A stretch of 64,000 nt of DNA from Bacteroidales bacterium (GCA_023229245.1 JALNZU010000016.1:1-64000), one strand, 5' to 3'. Positions 7,799 to 17,176 are shown, counted from the stretch's first letter. Program-made: numbers and translations. The notes: generated from the letters alone by a model not told the origin.

Positions 7799-9244
7799 AT
7801 GGAAGATTTTAACAACTCACTTAAATCATGGATTGATAACGAGATGGCTGCTGCTGAGCTGATTAACATAGCCAGCCGTCTGTGGTACGAAAAATCTATT
7901 GAGCTTATACTGCTTCGTTCGGTTGTAGTCAATCGCGGATCGGGTAAGATTCTCAACAAACATATACGTGCCGAGACTATTTTAAAAAAGCCGGTACGGG
8001 TACAAGACTCACTGCTTATCGCCAGGGCTATCTTGGAAGAAGATGTAGCTCCAGCGCGTATTGATATAGGGCGGCTTAATTCGGAATGGACTGATGAGAA
8101 AGATCAGTACCCTTCGGTGAATGCGTTCGTACGTCGCAAGCTCAAAGCTTTCATTGGCGTTCCGCCCCGCAGCACACATACACAAGATGTGGTATTATAC
8201 GGATTTGGCAGAATAGGCCGTATCTTAGCCAGAGAGCTGGCCCTTTTTGCAGGTGATGGCTCGCATCTCCGGCTGAGAGCTATAGTTACACGTTCCAACA
8301 AGCCGGAAGAGATACGTAAACGAGTTTCACTCTTCAGACGCGACTCGGTTCACGGTGCATTTCCAGGGGTAGCAAACGAAGACCTGGACAATAGCTGCAT
8401 GATAGTCAACGGACAGATTATCCATTTCATAGCAGCTCAACAGCCGGAAGACATAGACTATACAGCCTATGGTATAGAAAATGCGTTAGTTATAGATAAT
8501 ACAGGTGTATATCGCAACCGAGAAAACCTGTCACGACATCTGCAATCAAAAGGTGTCAGCAAGGTACTGCTCACCGCACCCGGCAAAGGCGATATACCCA
8601 ATGTGGTGTATGGAGTAAATCATCACGACCTGCCTTTAGAAGATGAAAAAATATATTCTGCCGCATCTTGTACAACTAACGCCATAGTACCAGCCTTACA
8701 GCTCTTTGAAAAAAAGTACGGCATAGTAAAAGGTCATATAGAAACTATTCATGCGTACACGAACGACCAAAACTTGTTGGATAACTACCATCCCAAAAGC
8801 CGTAGAGGCCGTTCGGCACCATTAAATATGGTCATCACCGAGACCGGAGCCGGCTCAGCAGCTGCAAAAGCTATCCCAAGTCTGAAATCCAAGCTGACAT
8901 CCAATGCAGTACGGGTACCTGTCCCCAATGTATCATTGGCTATACTGACTATAGAGTTAGACCAGGTTGTGAGCGTACAAGACGTCAACGATATGTTCTT
9001 AGATGCTTCATTACGCGGGACACTTATCGAACAGATACGCTATAGCAATGCGACAGAATTTGTGTCCTCCGATGGCATAGGCGACTCATGCCCTTCTATA
9101 TTCGATAGCCCGGCAACCAAAGTTTCGGAAGACGGCAAAACAGCCATAGTGTATCTATGGTACGATAATGAGTTTGGATACGCCAGTCAGGTGGTACGTT
9201 TAGCACGTCACATAGGAAAAGTTAAAAGCTATAGGTACTACTAA
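7799..9244 (+). CDS. gap: Glyceraldehyde-3-phosphate dehydrogenase, long form
   Basis: 481 residues against about 335 for ordinary GAPDH. The extra length is an N-terminal domain of roughly 125 residues ahead of the NAD-binding loop LYGFGRIGRILAREL. The catalytic Cys291 sits in SAASCTTNAIVP, and the downstream segments ETIHAYTNDQNLLD and VYLWYDNEFGYASQVVR are typical. Long GAPDHs of this kind are known in Bacteroidota and in some Proteobacteria (GapB-like). Whether this one works in glycolysis or gluconeogenesis is not shown. It is flanked by its own promoter and a terminator, so it is monocistronic. Confidence 0.93.
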   Translation: MEDFNNSLKSWIDNEMAAAELINIASRLWYEKSIELILLRSVVVNRGSGKILNKHIRAETILKKPVRVQDSLLIARAILEEDVAPARIDIGRLNSEWTDEKDQYPSVNAFVRRKLKAFIGVPPRSTHTQDVVLYGFGRIGRILARELALFAGDGSHLRLRAIVTRSNKPEEIRKRVSLFRRDSVHGAFPGVANEDLDNSCMIVNGQIIHFIAAQQPEDIDYTAYGIENALVIDNTGVYRNRENLSRHLQSKGVSKVLLTAPGKGDIPNVVYGVNHHDLPLEDEKIYSAASCTTNAIVPALQLFEKKYGIVKGHIETIHAYTNDQNLLDNYHPKSRRGRSAPLNMVITETGAGSAAAKAIPSLKSKLTSNAVRVPVPNVSLAILTIELDQVVSVQDVNDMFLDASLRGTLIEQIRYSNATEFVSSDGIGDSCPSIFDSPATKVSEDGKTAIVYLWYDNEFGYASQVVRLARHIGKVKSYRYY

Positions 9245-9264
9245 GAAATATCGCTTTTCAATTG

Positions 9265-9299
9265 ACACACAAACCTGATATGCAGATTTGTGTGTTTTC
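9265..9299 (+). terminator. Rho-independent-type terminator after gap
   Basis: ACACACAAA at 9265-9273 pairs perfectly with TTTGTGTGT at 9287-9295, followed by TTT. It lies 20 bp behind the gap stop codon. Confidence 0.6.
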
Positions 9300-9471
9300 G
9301 TTGGATACCAAAAAGTACGATCCCCTTAGGTCGGTACTATATCAGCCGGATAAACAAGCCAAAAAAAGACAGGCCAAAGAGTTTACATCTTTTCAGTTCA
9401 AGCCGTTGAAAGAAAAGTACACCTATTGCTTTATGTTTTTCTGATTCGTCTCAGTTTATGGCAAATAATGC

Positions 9472-9479
9472 TATTTTTG
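9472..9479 (+). promoter_or_regulatory. -7 box of the yidC promoter
   Basis: TATTTTTG 25 bp ahead of the yidC start. No convincing TTG is found 19-21 bp upstream, so only the -7 element is claimed. Confidence 0.45.
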
Positions 9480-9503
9480 CAGGCGTAAAATTCCTTTCCA
9501 TTC

Positions 9504-11405
9504 ATGAACAGAGACACTACGTTAGGCTTTATTCTCATCGCCTTGATATTGATAGGTTATTCTATCTGGATGACCCCCTCCAAGGAAGAGATGGCCGAAC
9601 GTCAGCGTAAGGCTGATTCCATTGCCGTAGTAAGGCAGCAAAACAAAATCCTTGACAGCCTGCAACATGCGTTAGAAGCTGCTCAAGTCCCGGTTCAGGC
9701 TGTTGAAATTCAGCCAGCAACATCTGACAGCATAGAACCGCTCACAGACCTTTATGGTGCCTTTGCGATATCCGCTACAGGCGAAGATAATGACATCGTC
9801 TTAGAGAACAAGGTATTCCGTATCACTCTTGCTTCCAAAGGAGGCGCTATACGCAAGGTAGAGCATACGCAATATCAGACCTGGGATTCTCTGCCTCTGA
9901 TAGTTTTTGAGCCATCTACTGCCGATTTTGACCTCAACTTTTTTTCACGCAACCGCATCATCAACACCCATTCACTTTATTTTCAGCCTTATGTAGATGG
10001 AAAGCCATTTCAGGGCGAGCGGCTGATCTCCGAAACGGACAACCTAAGCATAAGTATGCGGGCTTATGCCGATGGCGAAGACAATGTGGAACGCTATATA
10101 GAATATGAGTACATCCTGAAACCGGATGAATATATGTTAGATTTCCTGATCCGCTTCAAAGGCATGGAGGGGATCATCTCATCCAATACTACTTTTGTCA
10201 ACCTTGACTGGAAGTTAGACCTGCTCCAGCAGGAACGCACTGTGGACCGGTTCAGCACACCAACTATTTATTACAAACATTTTCAAGATGATGTAGATAA
10301 TTTGTCGGAGCGTAAGAACGATGAGAAATCGGTTAAGACACGTGTCAAATGGGTGTCGTTCAAGCAGCGGTTTTTCAGCGCTACCCTCATAGCCGGTGAG
10401 GCGTTTGACAATGCTTTTATGCGTCATTATGAGAAAGAGATCAAGCCTAACCCACGCTACCTCAAAACGATGGAGGCTTCGGTAGAGTTACCGCTTCAAG
10501 GCAGCTCTGATCAACAAATTGCTCTTTCATTTTATTTTGGACCAAACAGCTTCCCCGATCTGCGCGACTATAAGTTAGACCTTGAACGACAAATTCCACT
10601 TGGATGGGGCTTTTTCCTGATGGCATGGATCAATATTTATGTGGTGATCCCGGTATTTACTTTCCTTGGAAGCTATGGATGGAATTACGGTATCGTCATA
10701 TTGATACTGACTATTTTAATAAAGGCTGTCTTGTTTCCCATAGCCTATAAAACTTATATGTCGTCGGCTAAGATGCGGGTGTTGAAGCCTGAGATAGACG
10801 AAATCTCAGCTAAATATCCTAAACAGGAAGATGCCATGAAGAAACAGCAAGCCATCATGGCTCTGTATAAGAGGGCAGGTGTGAACCCTATGTCGGGTTG
10901 TATCCCAATGCTGCTGCAGATGCCTATACTGATCGCTATGTTCCGGTTTTTCCCGTCGAGTATTGAGCTTAGGCAACAGTCGTTTCTATGGGCTACCGAC
11001 TTGTCAAGCTTCGACAGCATATTAGATCTGCCGTTTACGATCCCATTCTACGGCTCGCATGTGAGCCTGTTCACCCTGCTGATGACTATCTCAACCATCA
11101 TATATACCTATCTGAACAATCAGATGATGGGCCAGCAGACCGGGCAAATGCCGGGTATGAAGACCATGATGTACTTCATGCCGGTGATGTTCCTTGGTAT
11201 CTTCAACAACTATGCTTCTGGATTAAGCTATTATTATATGCTTACCAACCTGATCACCTTTGGTCAGATGTTTATTTTCCGCCAGCTGATCAATGAAGAT
11301 AAGCTGAGGGCACGTATAGAAGCGAACAAGAAGAAACCGGTTAAAAAGTCGGCCTTTCAAAAACGCATGGAAGAAGCTGCCAAACAACGTGGAGTGAAGA
11401 TGTAA
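9504..11405 (+). CDS. yidC: Membrane protein insertase YidC
   Basis: 633 residues, the long form with a periplasmic domain. An N-terminal membrane anchor lies at about residues 5-23 (GFILIALILIGYSIW). The large beta-rich periplasmic region follows to about residue 360. The conserved C-terminal insertase core starts around WGFFLMAWINIYVVIPVF and includes the cytoplasmic loop with RVLKPEIDEISAKYPKQEDA and AGVNPMSGCIPMLLQMPI. The basic tail (RARIEANKKKPVKKSAFQKR) would contact the ribosome. It inserts and folds inner-membrane proteins with or without SecYEG. Adjacent to pyrG, a common pairing in this phylum. Confidence 0.98.
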   Translation: MNRDTTLGFILIALILIGYSIWMTPSKEEMAERQRKADSIAVVRQQNKILDSLQHALEAAQVPVQAVEIQPATSDSIEPLTDLYGAFAISATGEDNDIVLENKVFRITLASKGGAIRKVEHTQYQTWDSLPLIVFEPSTADFDLNFFSRNRIINTHSLYFQPYVDGKPFQGERLISETDNLSISMRAYADGEDNVERYIEYEYILKPDEYMLDFLIRFKGMEGIISSNTTFVNLDWKLDLLQQERTVDRFSTPTIYYKHFQDDVDNLSERKNDEKSVKTRVKWVSFKQRFFSATLIAGEAFDNAFMRHYEKEIKPNPRYLKTMEASVELPLQGSSDQQIALSFYFGPNSFPDLRDYKLDLERQIPLGWGFFLMAWINIYVVIPVFTFLGSYGWNYGIVILILTILIKAVLFPIAYKTYMSSAKMRVLKPEIDEISAKYPKQEDAMKKQQAIMALYKRAGVNPMSGCIPMLLQMPILIAMFRFFPSSIELRQQSFLWATDLSSFDSILDLPFTIPFYGSHVSLFTLLMTISTIIYTYLNNQMMGQQTGQMPGMKTMMYFMPVMFLGIFNNYASGLSYYYMLTNLITFGQMFIFRQLINEDKLRARIEANKKKPVKKSAFQKRMEEAAKQRGVKM

Positions 11406-11482
11406 GCCGATGAACTCTGTAACTCATAAAGCCAACTAAGGCAGGCATAGGATGATAACAGACAAGTAAGCGTGTAAACCAC

Positions 11483-11520
11483 AAAAAACTCATAGGAGGT
11501 ACCCTTATAAGTTTTTTTTT
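11483..11520 (+). terminator. Terminator after yidC
   Basis: AAAAAACT...AGTTTTTTTTT hairpin with a GGAGGTACCC centre and a long T tract, between yidC and pyrG. The stem is imperfect. Confidence 0.5.
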
Positions 11521-11550
11521 GGGGCGGACGATAAAAAAGTGAAAAAAATC

Positions 11551-11582
11551 TTGATAAAAAAGTAAATTGTACAGTATTTTTG
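11551..11582 (+). promoter_or_regulatory. pyrG promoter
   Basis: TTG at 11551-11553 and TATTTTTG at 11575-11582, spaced 21 bp, 28 bp ahead of the pyrG start. This gives pyrG its own transcript behind the yidC terminator. Confidence 0.65.
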
Positions 11583-11609
11583 TTTGAATGCTACAAGTTG
11601 TTGTGATGT

Positions 11610-13220
11610 ATGAATAATACCAAGTATATTTTTGTTACCGGGGGTGTCACCTCCTCCTTAGGGAAAGGGATAATATCAGCCTCTTTGGCTAAGCTGCTTC
11701 AAGGGCGTGGTTTTTCAGTAACCATTCAAAAGCTTGACCCTTATATCAATGTTGATCCAGGCACTTTAAACCCTTATGAGCACGGAGAATGCTTTGTCAC
11801 CGAAGATGGAGCTGTAACTGATTTAGACCTTGGTCATTACGAGCGTTTCTTAAATATACTCACCACACAGGAAAGCAATGTGACTACCGGCCGTATTTAT
11901 CAGCATGTCATACAGAAAGAGCGGGCCGGCGATTATCAAGGTGCTACTGTACAAGTCATCCCGCATATTACCGACGAGATCAAGAGGCGCATCCGTATCA
12001 TAGGTCAACAAGGTCATGTTGATTTTGTGATCGTTGAGATAGGTGGTACTGTAGGCGATATAGAATCATTTCCGTTCATTGAGGCGATACGCCAGATACG
12101 CTGGGAGTTAGGCCGTAATTGTGCGGTGATCCACCTGACATTAGTCCCTTACCTCTCGGCAGCAGGCGAGCTGAAGACCAAGCCTACACAACACTCGGTA
12201 AAAACCTTGCTTGAACAAGGAGTTCAACCTGATGTCATCGTCTGCCGGACCGAATACCATCTGAATGAATCTATCCGAAGCAAAATTGCGTTGTTCTGTA
12301 ATGTTGAGGTCAGCTCCGTCATCGAAAGTATTGATGCACAGTCGATATACGAAGTGCCTTTGCAGATGCTGGAAGAAAAGTTAGACATTGAGGTACTTCG
12401 CAAGACACATACGGCCATACCCGAAAAGATCGACATCCAAAGCTGGAAACAGTTTCTGCATAAGCTCAGGCATCCTCAGTCCGAGATAGAAGTAGCTCTG
12501 ATCGGGAAATATGTGGAGCTAAAAGATGCGTATAAATCAATACATGAGGCTTTTATACATGCCGGAGTAGCTAACGAATGTCAGGTAAATCTTCGATATA
12601 TTCAAAGCGAGCATCTTGAAATAGAAGATATAGTACCGCAGTTATCGGAAGTTGACGGAATATTGGTAGCTCCCGGCTTTGGTAAGAGAGGTGTGGAAGG
12701 GAAGATCAAAGCTATTGAATATGCCCGGCTAAATAAAATCCCTTTTCTCGGCATTGGATTAGGTATGCAATGTGCAGTGATTGAGTTTGCACGTAATGTA
12801 TTATCGTTGCGCGACGCACATTCGAGCGAGATGAATCCGAGGACCACGCATCCTGTGATTGATATGGTGCATAAACAAGAGCCGACATCACCGGTTGGAA
12901 ATATGCGCTTAGGTGCCTATCCATGCAAGCTGTTACCCGACAGCCAGGTCTTTCAATGGTACAAGGAAAGCACGGTATCTGAGCGACATAGACACCGATA
13001 CGAGGTGAACAATGCCTATCGCAAGGAGTTTGAATCTGCCGGACTGTTAGCTGTCGGCATATATCCCAATGAAAATCTGGTAGAGATAGTCGAACTGAAT
13101 GACCACCCTTGGTTTGTAGGCGTTCTCTTCCATCCCGAATATAAAAGTACGGTAGCCAACCCGCATCCGCTTTTTGTGGGATTTGTGGATGCCATGAAGC
13201 AGCAAAGCAAAAAGAAATAA
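11610..13220 (+). CDS. pyrG: CTP synthase with Gly in place of the glutaminase nucleophile
   Basis: 536 residues, full length. The N-terminal amidoligase domain is intact: FVTGGVTSSLGKGI at the start, IGGTVGDIESFPFIEAIRQI, and TKPTQHSVK. The C-terminal class-I glutamine amidotransferase domain has the oxyanion segment APGFGKRGVEGK and His508/Glu510 in FHPEYKS. The nucleophile elbow reads LGIGLGMQCAVIEFARNV: codon 12756-12758 is GGA (Gly383) where the family has Cys (Cys379 in E. coli, GICLGMQ). The UTP-to-CTP reaction with free ammonia should remain possible, but glutamine hydrolysis should be lost unless another residue substitutes. The gene otherwise shows no decay. A sequencing or assembly error must be excluded first. 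Confidence 0.96.
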   Translation: MNNTKYIFVTGGVTSSLGKGIISASLAKLLQGRGFSVTIQKLDPYINVDPGTLNPYEHGECFVTEDGAVTDLDLGHYERFLNILTTQESNVTTGRIYQHVIQKERAGDYQGATVQVIPHITDEIKRRIRIIGQQGHVDFVIVEIGGTVGDIESFPFIEAIRQIRWELGRNCAVIHLTLVPYLSAAGELKTKPTQHSVKTLLEQGVQPDVIVCRTEYHLNESIRSKIALFCNVEVSSVIESIDAQSIYEVPLQMLEEKLDIEVLRKTHTAIPEKIDIQSWKQFLHKLRHPQSEIEVALIGKYVELKDAYKSIHEAFIHAGVANECQVNLRYIQSEHLEIEDIVPQLSEVDGILVAPGFGKRGVEGKIKAIEYARLNKIPFLGIGLGMQCAVIEFARNVLSLRDAHSSEMNPRTTHPVIDMVHKQEPTSPVGNMRLGAYPCKLLPDSQVFQWYKESTVSERHRHRYEVNNAYRKEFESAGLLAVGIYPNENLVEIVELNDHPWFVGVLFHPEYKSTVANPHPLFVGFVDAMKQQSKKK

Positions 13221-13325
13221 ATGTAGTTAGTTAGTGTGGCAGCTCATTTTACCACGTATTATACCTCTTTTTGCGGTCTATCAAGTATTTTTTTGTTGTT
13301 TTCAATAAAATTTTTCACAAAAAAG

Positions 13326-13355
13326 TTGTTTATTTCAAACAATCGAGTAATTTTG
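13326..13355 (+). promoter_or_regulatory. Promoter ahead of the polysaccharide-locus regulator
   Basis: TTG at 13326-13328 and TAATTTTG at 13348-13355, 19 bp apart, about 80 bp before the gene at 13436. An inverted ACTCG/CGAGT pair surrounds the -7 box and could be an operator. Confidence 0.6.
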
Positions 13356-13435
13356 CTACTCGATTTTAACCGGTAATCGGTTGCCAATTGAAAGTTAACG
13401 GTTAGTTAATGAATTGTAAAACAACGTAAACCAAT

Positions 13436-13969
13436 ATGTTAGACGCCTTAATCACTTCAAAGACTCGTATCAAGATGTTGGTACGATTTTTTTTAGACCC
13501 TGCCAATAGTGGCTATTTGCGGGGTTTAGCCGGTGAATTTGGCGACAGCACCAACTCCGTCCGACTTGAGCTGAATCGTATGGAAGAAGCCGGTCTATTG
13601 AAATCACATGCCTCCGGAGGGAAAAAACTATACCGCGCCAACTCAAAACATCCACTCTTCCCCGATATCCAAAGCATAGTACGTAAGTATATCGGTATGG
13701 ATGAACTGATAGAAGGTGTGATCAATCAATTGGGAGACCCTACCGCCCTCTACCTTGTTGGCGACTTAGCCAAAGGTATCGATAGCCCCGACATGAGCCT
13801 GATCATCGTAGGAAATAATATTGACCACGATTTTTTGGAATCATTAGTCGCCAAAACACAGAAAACTATAGGGCGTCATATTCGTTATGCGATATTTACG
13901 CCTGAAGAGTTTGACGTACATCATCAATTTTTAGACTCGGAGAAGACCCTGCAAGTCTGGGAAAAATAA
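13436..13969 (+). CDS. Winged-helix transcriptional regulator with NTase-like C-terminal domain
   Basis: 177 residues. The N-terminal 65 residues form a winged helix: LITSKTRIKMLVRFFLDP, then a recognition region around FGDSTNSVRLELNRMEEAGL and a wing around GGKKLYRANSKHPLF. The C-terminal part (TALYLVGDLAKGIDSPDMSL) resembles a nucleotidyltransferase fold without its catalytic G-S and acidic triad. Genes of this type often stand first in Bacteroidota polysaccharide loci, just ahead of a nucleotide-sugar dehydrogenase, as here. It probably controls the locus; ligand and operator are unknown. Confidence 0.75.
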   Translation: MLDALITSKTRIKMLVRFFLDPANSGYLRGLAGEFGDSTNSVRLELNRMEEAGLLKSHASGGKKLYRANSKHPLFPDIQSIVRKYIGMDELIEGVINQLGDPTALYLVGDLAKGIDSPDMSLIIVGNNIDHDFLESLVAKTQKTIGRHIRYAIFTPEEFDVHHQFLDSEKTLQVWEK

Positions 13970-14213
13970 ATATTCCCCTGTCATAAAACAGATGATATAA
14001 CACACTGATAAACAGTCTGATAAAAAATATGCATGGGACTGAGAGGGCGGAGCTGTGCCCATATCCAACGAATCAAAGCAGATATGATACAAACGGCCAT
14101 CCCAGATCACTCACTGGTACAGACAAAAGATAAAGTATAAGAAGCTGAAGCAGTTCCATCAGTTAAAACCTTTGAAACTACTTGATACATGATAATCCTC
14201 AAATTTTAAATGG

Positions 14214-15527
14214 ATGAAACAAACCCTTTTAGACAAGATAGCCAGACGTGAGATCATTGTTGGTGTGGTAGGCTTAGGCTATGTAGGCCTCCCACTTGCA
14301 GTTGAAAAAGCTAAAGCCGGATTTAAAACCATTGGCTTTGACATACAAGACAAAAAAGTGGATATGGTCAATGCCGGACATAATTATATAGGTGATGTGG
14401 TGGATGAAGACCTGAGCACATTGGTACAGCAAGGCATGCTTTCGGCTACTAACGACTTCAGCTTCATCAGTGAGGTAGATTTTGTAGCTATATGTGTTCC
14501 CACACCTTTAGATATTTATCAGCAGCCTGATATCAGCTATGTCAGATCATCCACACAAGCTATCGCCCAGTATATGAAAAGAGGTGCGATGGTTGTGTTG
14601 GAATCCACTACCTATCCAGGTACTACCGAAGAGCTGATCAAGCCTTTATTGGAGGAAGGCTCAGGAATGCAATGCGGCACCGACTTTTATCTTGGCTTCT
14701 CACCCGAACGGGTGGATCCTGGCAACCTGATTTATAAGACCAAAAACACACCTAAGGTAGTTGGTGCCATAGGACAAGATGCGTTAGAAGTGATAGCTGC
14801 CATGTACAGCGCAGTACTCGATAGCGCCGTACATACCGTATCTACCCCTGCTATAGCCGAGATGGAAAAGATTTTGGAAAACACCTACCGCAACATCAAT
14901 ATTGGATTGGTGAATGAACTAGCTATCCTATGCCATAAAATGAATATCAATATCTGGGAAGTGATCGATGCGGCAAAGACCAAGCCATACGGGTTTCAGG
15001 CATTTTACCCCGGGCCGGGATTAGGCGGACACTGCATCCCGTTAGACCCTTACTACCTCTCATGGAAAGCACGGGAATATGGGTTTCATACGTCAATGAT
15101 AGAATCTTCCATGATGATCAACGACCGCATGCCTGAATATACTGTGGAACGTGCGGCCAATATACTCAACCGCTTTAAAAAACCATTGAACGGTTCAAAT
15201 ATTCTGATACTAGGTGTAGCCTATAAAAAAGATATAGACGATTACCGTGAAAGCCCTGCCCTGAAAGTCATTGAGCTGTTAGAAGAAAAAGGGGCTCAAG
15301 TAAAATACTTCGACCCTCATATCGAAAAATACCGACACAAAGGCATCACCAAAAAAGGCGAACCGAACTTGTCAGCTAATCTGTTAGAAGAAGCTGACTT
15401 AGTGATCATCACTACATCACACTCTGTGATAAATTATGAGTTAGTTCAAAGGCATTCCAAATTTGTGTTCGACACCCGCAATGCGACAGAGCGGCTGCCA
15501 CAGACTGACAATATTGAGTTGTTATGA
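14214..15527 (+). CDS. wbpA: UDP-N-acetyl-D-glucosamine 6-dehydrogenase (WbpA-like)
   Basis: 437 residues. NAD-binding loop VGVVGLGYVGLPLAVEKAKA near residues 16-35, the central dimer helix region EMEKILENTYRNINIGLVNE, and the active-site Cys274 in GPGLGGHCIPLDPYYLSWKA. The C-terminal UDP-binding domain includes GVAYKKDIDDYRESPALKVI. WbpA-type enzymes oxidise UDP-GlcNAc to UDP-GlcNAcA by two NAD-dependent steps, the first step to UDP-diamino-uronic sugars. The next gene (wbpB) overlaps by 4 bp, and the third enzyme of the pathway (an aminotransferase) is found only at 23.2 kb, behind the repeat-bounded cassettes. Confidence 0.9.
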   Translation: MKQTLLDKIARREIIVGVVGLGYVGLPLAVEKAKAGFKTIGFDIQDKKVDMVNAGHNYIGDVVDEDLSTLVQQGMLSATNDFSFISEVDFVAICVPTPLDIYQQPDISYVRSSTQAIAQYMKRGAMVVLESTTYPGTTEELIKPLLEEGSGMQCGTDFYLGFSPERVDPGNLIYKTKNTPKVVGAIGQDALEVIAAMYSAVLDSAVHTVSTPAIAEMEKILENTYRNINIGLVNELAILCHKMNINIWEVIDAAKTKPYGFQAFYPGPGLGGHCIPLDPYYLSWKAREYGFHTSMIESSMMINDRMPEYTVERAANILNRFKKPLNGSNILILGVAYKKDIDDYRESPALKVIELLEEKGAQVKYFDPHIEKYRHKGITKKGEPNLSANLLEEADLVIITTSHSVINYELVQRHSKFVFDTRNATERLPQTDNIELL

Positions 15528-16531
15528 TCATGGATAAGAAACAAATATGTGTGATAGGCGGTGGTCGTTGGGGTGAGAACCATATACGTAGCTTGCAGCA
15601 GATGGGATGTCTGGGGGGTATCATGGAGACCAATCCCGGCCGCCTTGAAGAGTTGCTGACACGCTATCCCGTCAGAGGATTTACAGAACTGACAGCTGCT
15701 ATAGATGCCGGCTTCGACGGATATACGGTAGCTGTCCCTGCCTCCATGCATTATGAAATAGCCCATCAGTTGCTTAGTCATGGAAAGCATGTGATGGTTG
15801 AGAAACCTATGACATTGTCGGCTAAGACTTCCATGGAACTCATAGAGTTAAGCCAGAAAAACAATGCCCGGCTGATGGTAGGCCACGTGCTTCTCTTTCA
15901 CCCGGCTATACGGAAGATCAAAGAGTTGATAGAAAGTGGAAAGATAGGTAAATTGTATTACCTCTATTCAACCCGACTGAACTTGGGTACCGTGCGTACC
16001 GAAGAAAATGTGTTCTGGTCGTTTGCACCACATGATATATCTGTATTGGATTATTTTGTAGGTCATCCGGCTATACGCATTGAAGCTAAAGGTTCGAGGT
16101 TCCTGCAGAAGGATGTGTATGACTATACCCTCACCCAGCTCAGCTATCCGGATAATATACAGGCACATATATTTGTGTCCTGGCTGCATCCTTTTAAAGA
16201 ACAGCGTTTAGTGGTCATAGGAAGCCATGGGATGATATCTTTTGACGATTCTTCACCTGAAAAAGAAATCAAGTTTTACGATAAGCATATTGAGTTCAAT
16301 AACGGGGAGCCGGTGAAGGTTGAAAAACCTACTGAGATCATTGATTATGAACGCAAGCAGCCATTAGCGGAAGAGCTGCGGTATTTTGTGGATCATTTAG
16401 ACGGAGAGATTGAGATAGCCAATGGTCAGTCGGGATACGAAGTTGTTAAGATATTGGAACAAGCCCAACAGCTCTTAGATGCCGGAGATAATATTAACCG
16501 CAATCCCGATAGCCATCGGGACGCTGAGTAA
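15524..16531 (+). CDS. wbpB: Gfo/Idh/MocA 3-dehydrogenase (WbpB-like)
   Basis: 335 residues. N-terminal dinucleotide-binding loop GGGRWGENHIRSLQQMG and the signature EKP in HVMVEKPMTLSAKTS, then a beta-sheet substrate domain. WbpB/WlbA oxidise the C3 hydroxyl of UDP-GlcNAcA so that an aminotransferase can install an amino group. It overlaps wbpA (ATG at 15524; another ATG two codons in). The last eleven codons (NRNPDSHRDAE) are read out of a CCCGATAGCCATCGGG palindrome at 16505-16520. The repeat block therefore begins inside the gene and seems to have replaced the natural C-terminus; the core fold is complete. Confidence 0.87.
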   Translation: MIMDKKQICVIGGGRWGENHIRSLQQMGCLGGIMETNPGRLEELLTRYPVRGFTELTAAIDAGFDGYTVAVPASMHYEIAHQLLSHGKHVMVEKPMTLSAKTSMELIELSQKNNARLMVGHVLLFHPAIRKIKELIESGKIGKLYYLYSTRLNLGTVRTEENVFWSFAPHDISVLDYFVGHPAIRIEAKGSRFLQKDVYDYTLTQLSYPDNIQAHIFVSWLHPFKEQRLVVIGSHGMISFDDSSPEKEIKFYDKHIEFNNGEPVKVEKPTEIIDYERKQPLAEELRYFVDHLDGEIEIANGQSGYEVVKILEQAQQLLDAGDNINRNPDSHRDAE

Positions 16532-16555
16532 AAAAATAATCTCTGCGATTAAGAT

Positions 16556-16866
16556 GGGCTACCGCTCAATGCTATTTATTGAAATGTATACCTTGACGGG
16601 CAATAGCACTGCTTTCAGCAAGATATGAATTCATAGGATAGCCCGTAGGGCTTTCATATCCGTAGAATATCAGATTTTGAAGATGAAATTGATAGCCCGT
16701 AGGGCTTACACATTCCAACGGATTTGATTGCGCTGATACGCATTCAAGAAAATCCAAAAAATAAAAATTCTAAATGCTTTTTTAAACATGGTGTATGCCC
16801 TGACGGGCAATGTTGGGCTACCGCTCAATGCTTTCTATTGATATGTATGCCCTGACGGGCAATAGA
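16556..16866. repeat. Composite REP element, copy R1
   Basis: Begins GGGCTACCGCTCAATGC and contains a decayed B palindrome, two A palindromes (near 16639 and 16691), the ATTCAAGAAAATCC spacer, then two B palindromes. Near-identical copies are R2, R3 and R4 and, more loosely, the big array at 0.8-2.2 kb. It separates wbpB from the first cassette. Confidence 0.85.
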
Positions 16867-17070
16867 GAACGCTGAGTTTCACCGTCCCGATCGCCATCGG
16901 AAAACGCTTAGCTTTACCGCAAAGTACGCTGAGTTTCACCGCAAAGAACGCTGAGTTTCACCGCAAAGAACGCTGAGTAAAAAAATAATCTCTGCGACCT
17001 CAGCGGTTAAAAAAATCTCTGCGTCCTTAGCGGTAAAAATAAAAACCTCAGCGGTTAAAAAAAAAACAGT
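16867..17070. repeat. Second-family repeats (CTGAG/CTGCG ... CGGTTAAAAA units)
   Basis: Several copies of AACGCTGAGTTTCACCGCAAAG and of TCTCTGCG...CGGTTAAAAAAA run in series. Only low-complexity tails lie between them. This family is found at the left edge of every cassette in 16.9-23.2 kb and throughout 54-64 kb. Confidence 0.8.
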
Positions 17071-17090
17071 ATTTTTTAAAACTTATCACC

Positions 17091-17148
17091 ATTCACAATA
17101 GAGATAAATGCTATTTAACTCTATTCACAATAGGATTAATTATCTTTG
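17091..17148 (+). promoter_or_regulatory. Promoter and paired sites ahead of the 17177 ATPase
   Basis: A -7-like TATCTTTG lies at 17141-17148, 28 bp before the start. ATTCACAATAG occurs twice (17091 and 17123, 32 bp apart, about three helical turns), the second copy in the spacer just ahead of -7. Possible operator pair; no clear -33 TTG. Confidence 0.4.
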
Positions 17149-17176
17149 TGCTGTCAAATATTGCAGATAGCAACGT

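Noticed and set aside
9262..9444. 60-codon frame between gap and yidC
   Set aside because: Contains the gap terminator hairpin and has no promoter or family resemblance.
14025..14075. CTGAGAGGGCG in a hairpin-forming leader (ATGGGA...TGCCCAT), suggestive of a TPP riboswitch
   Set aside because: The second conserved TPP element (ACCTGATCTGG-like) and the terminal GTAGGGA are missing, and the downstream gene is a nucleotide-sugar dehydrogenase.
16572..16757. Small minus-strand frame of 61 codons conserved in R1, R2 and R3 (also 19627-19812, 20909-21094)
   Set aside because: Conserved only because the composite repeats are near-identical; it includes the palindromes and no start signal, and R4 lacks it.
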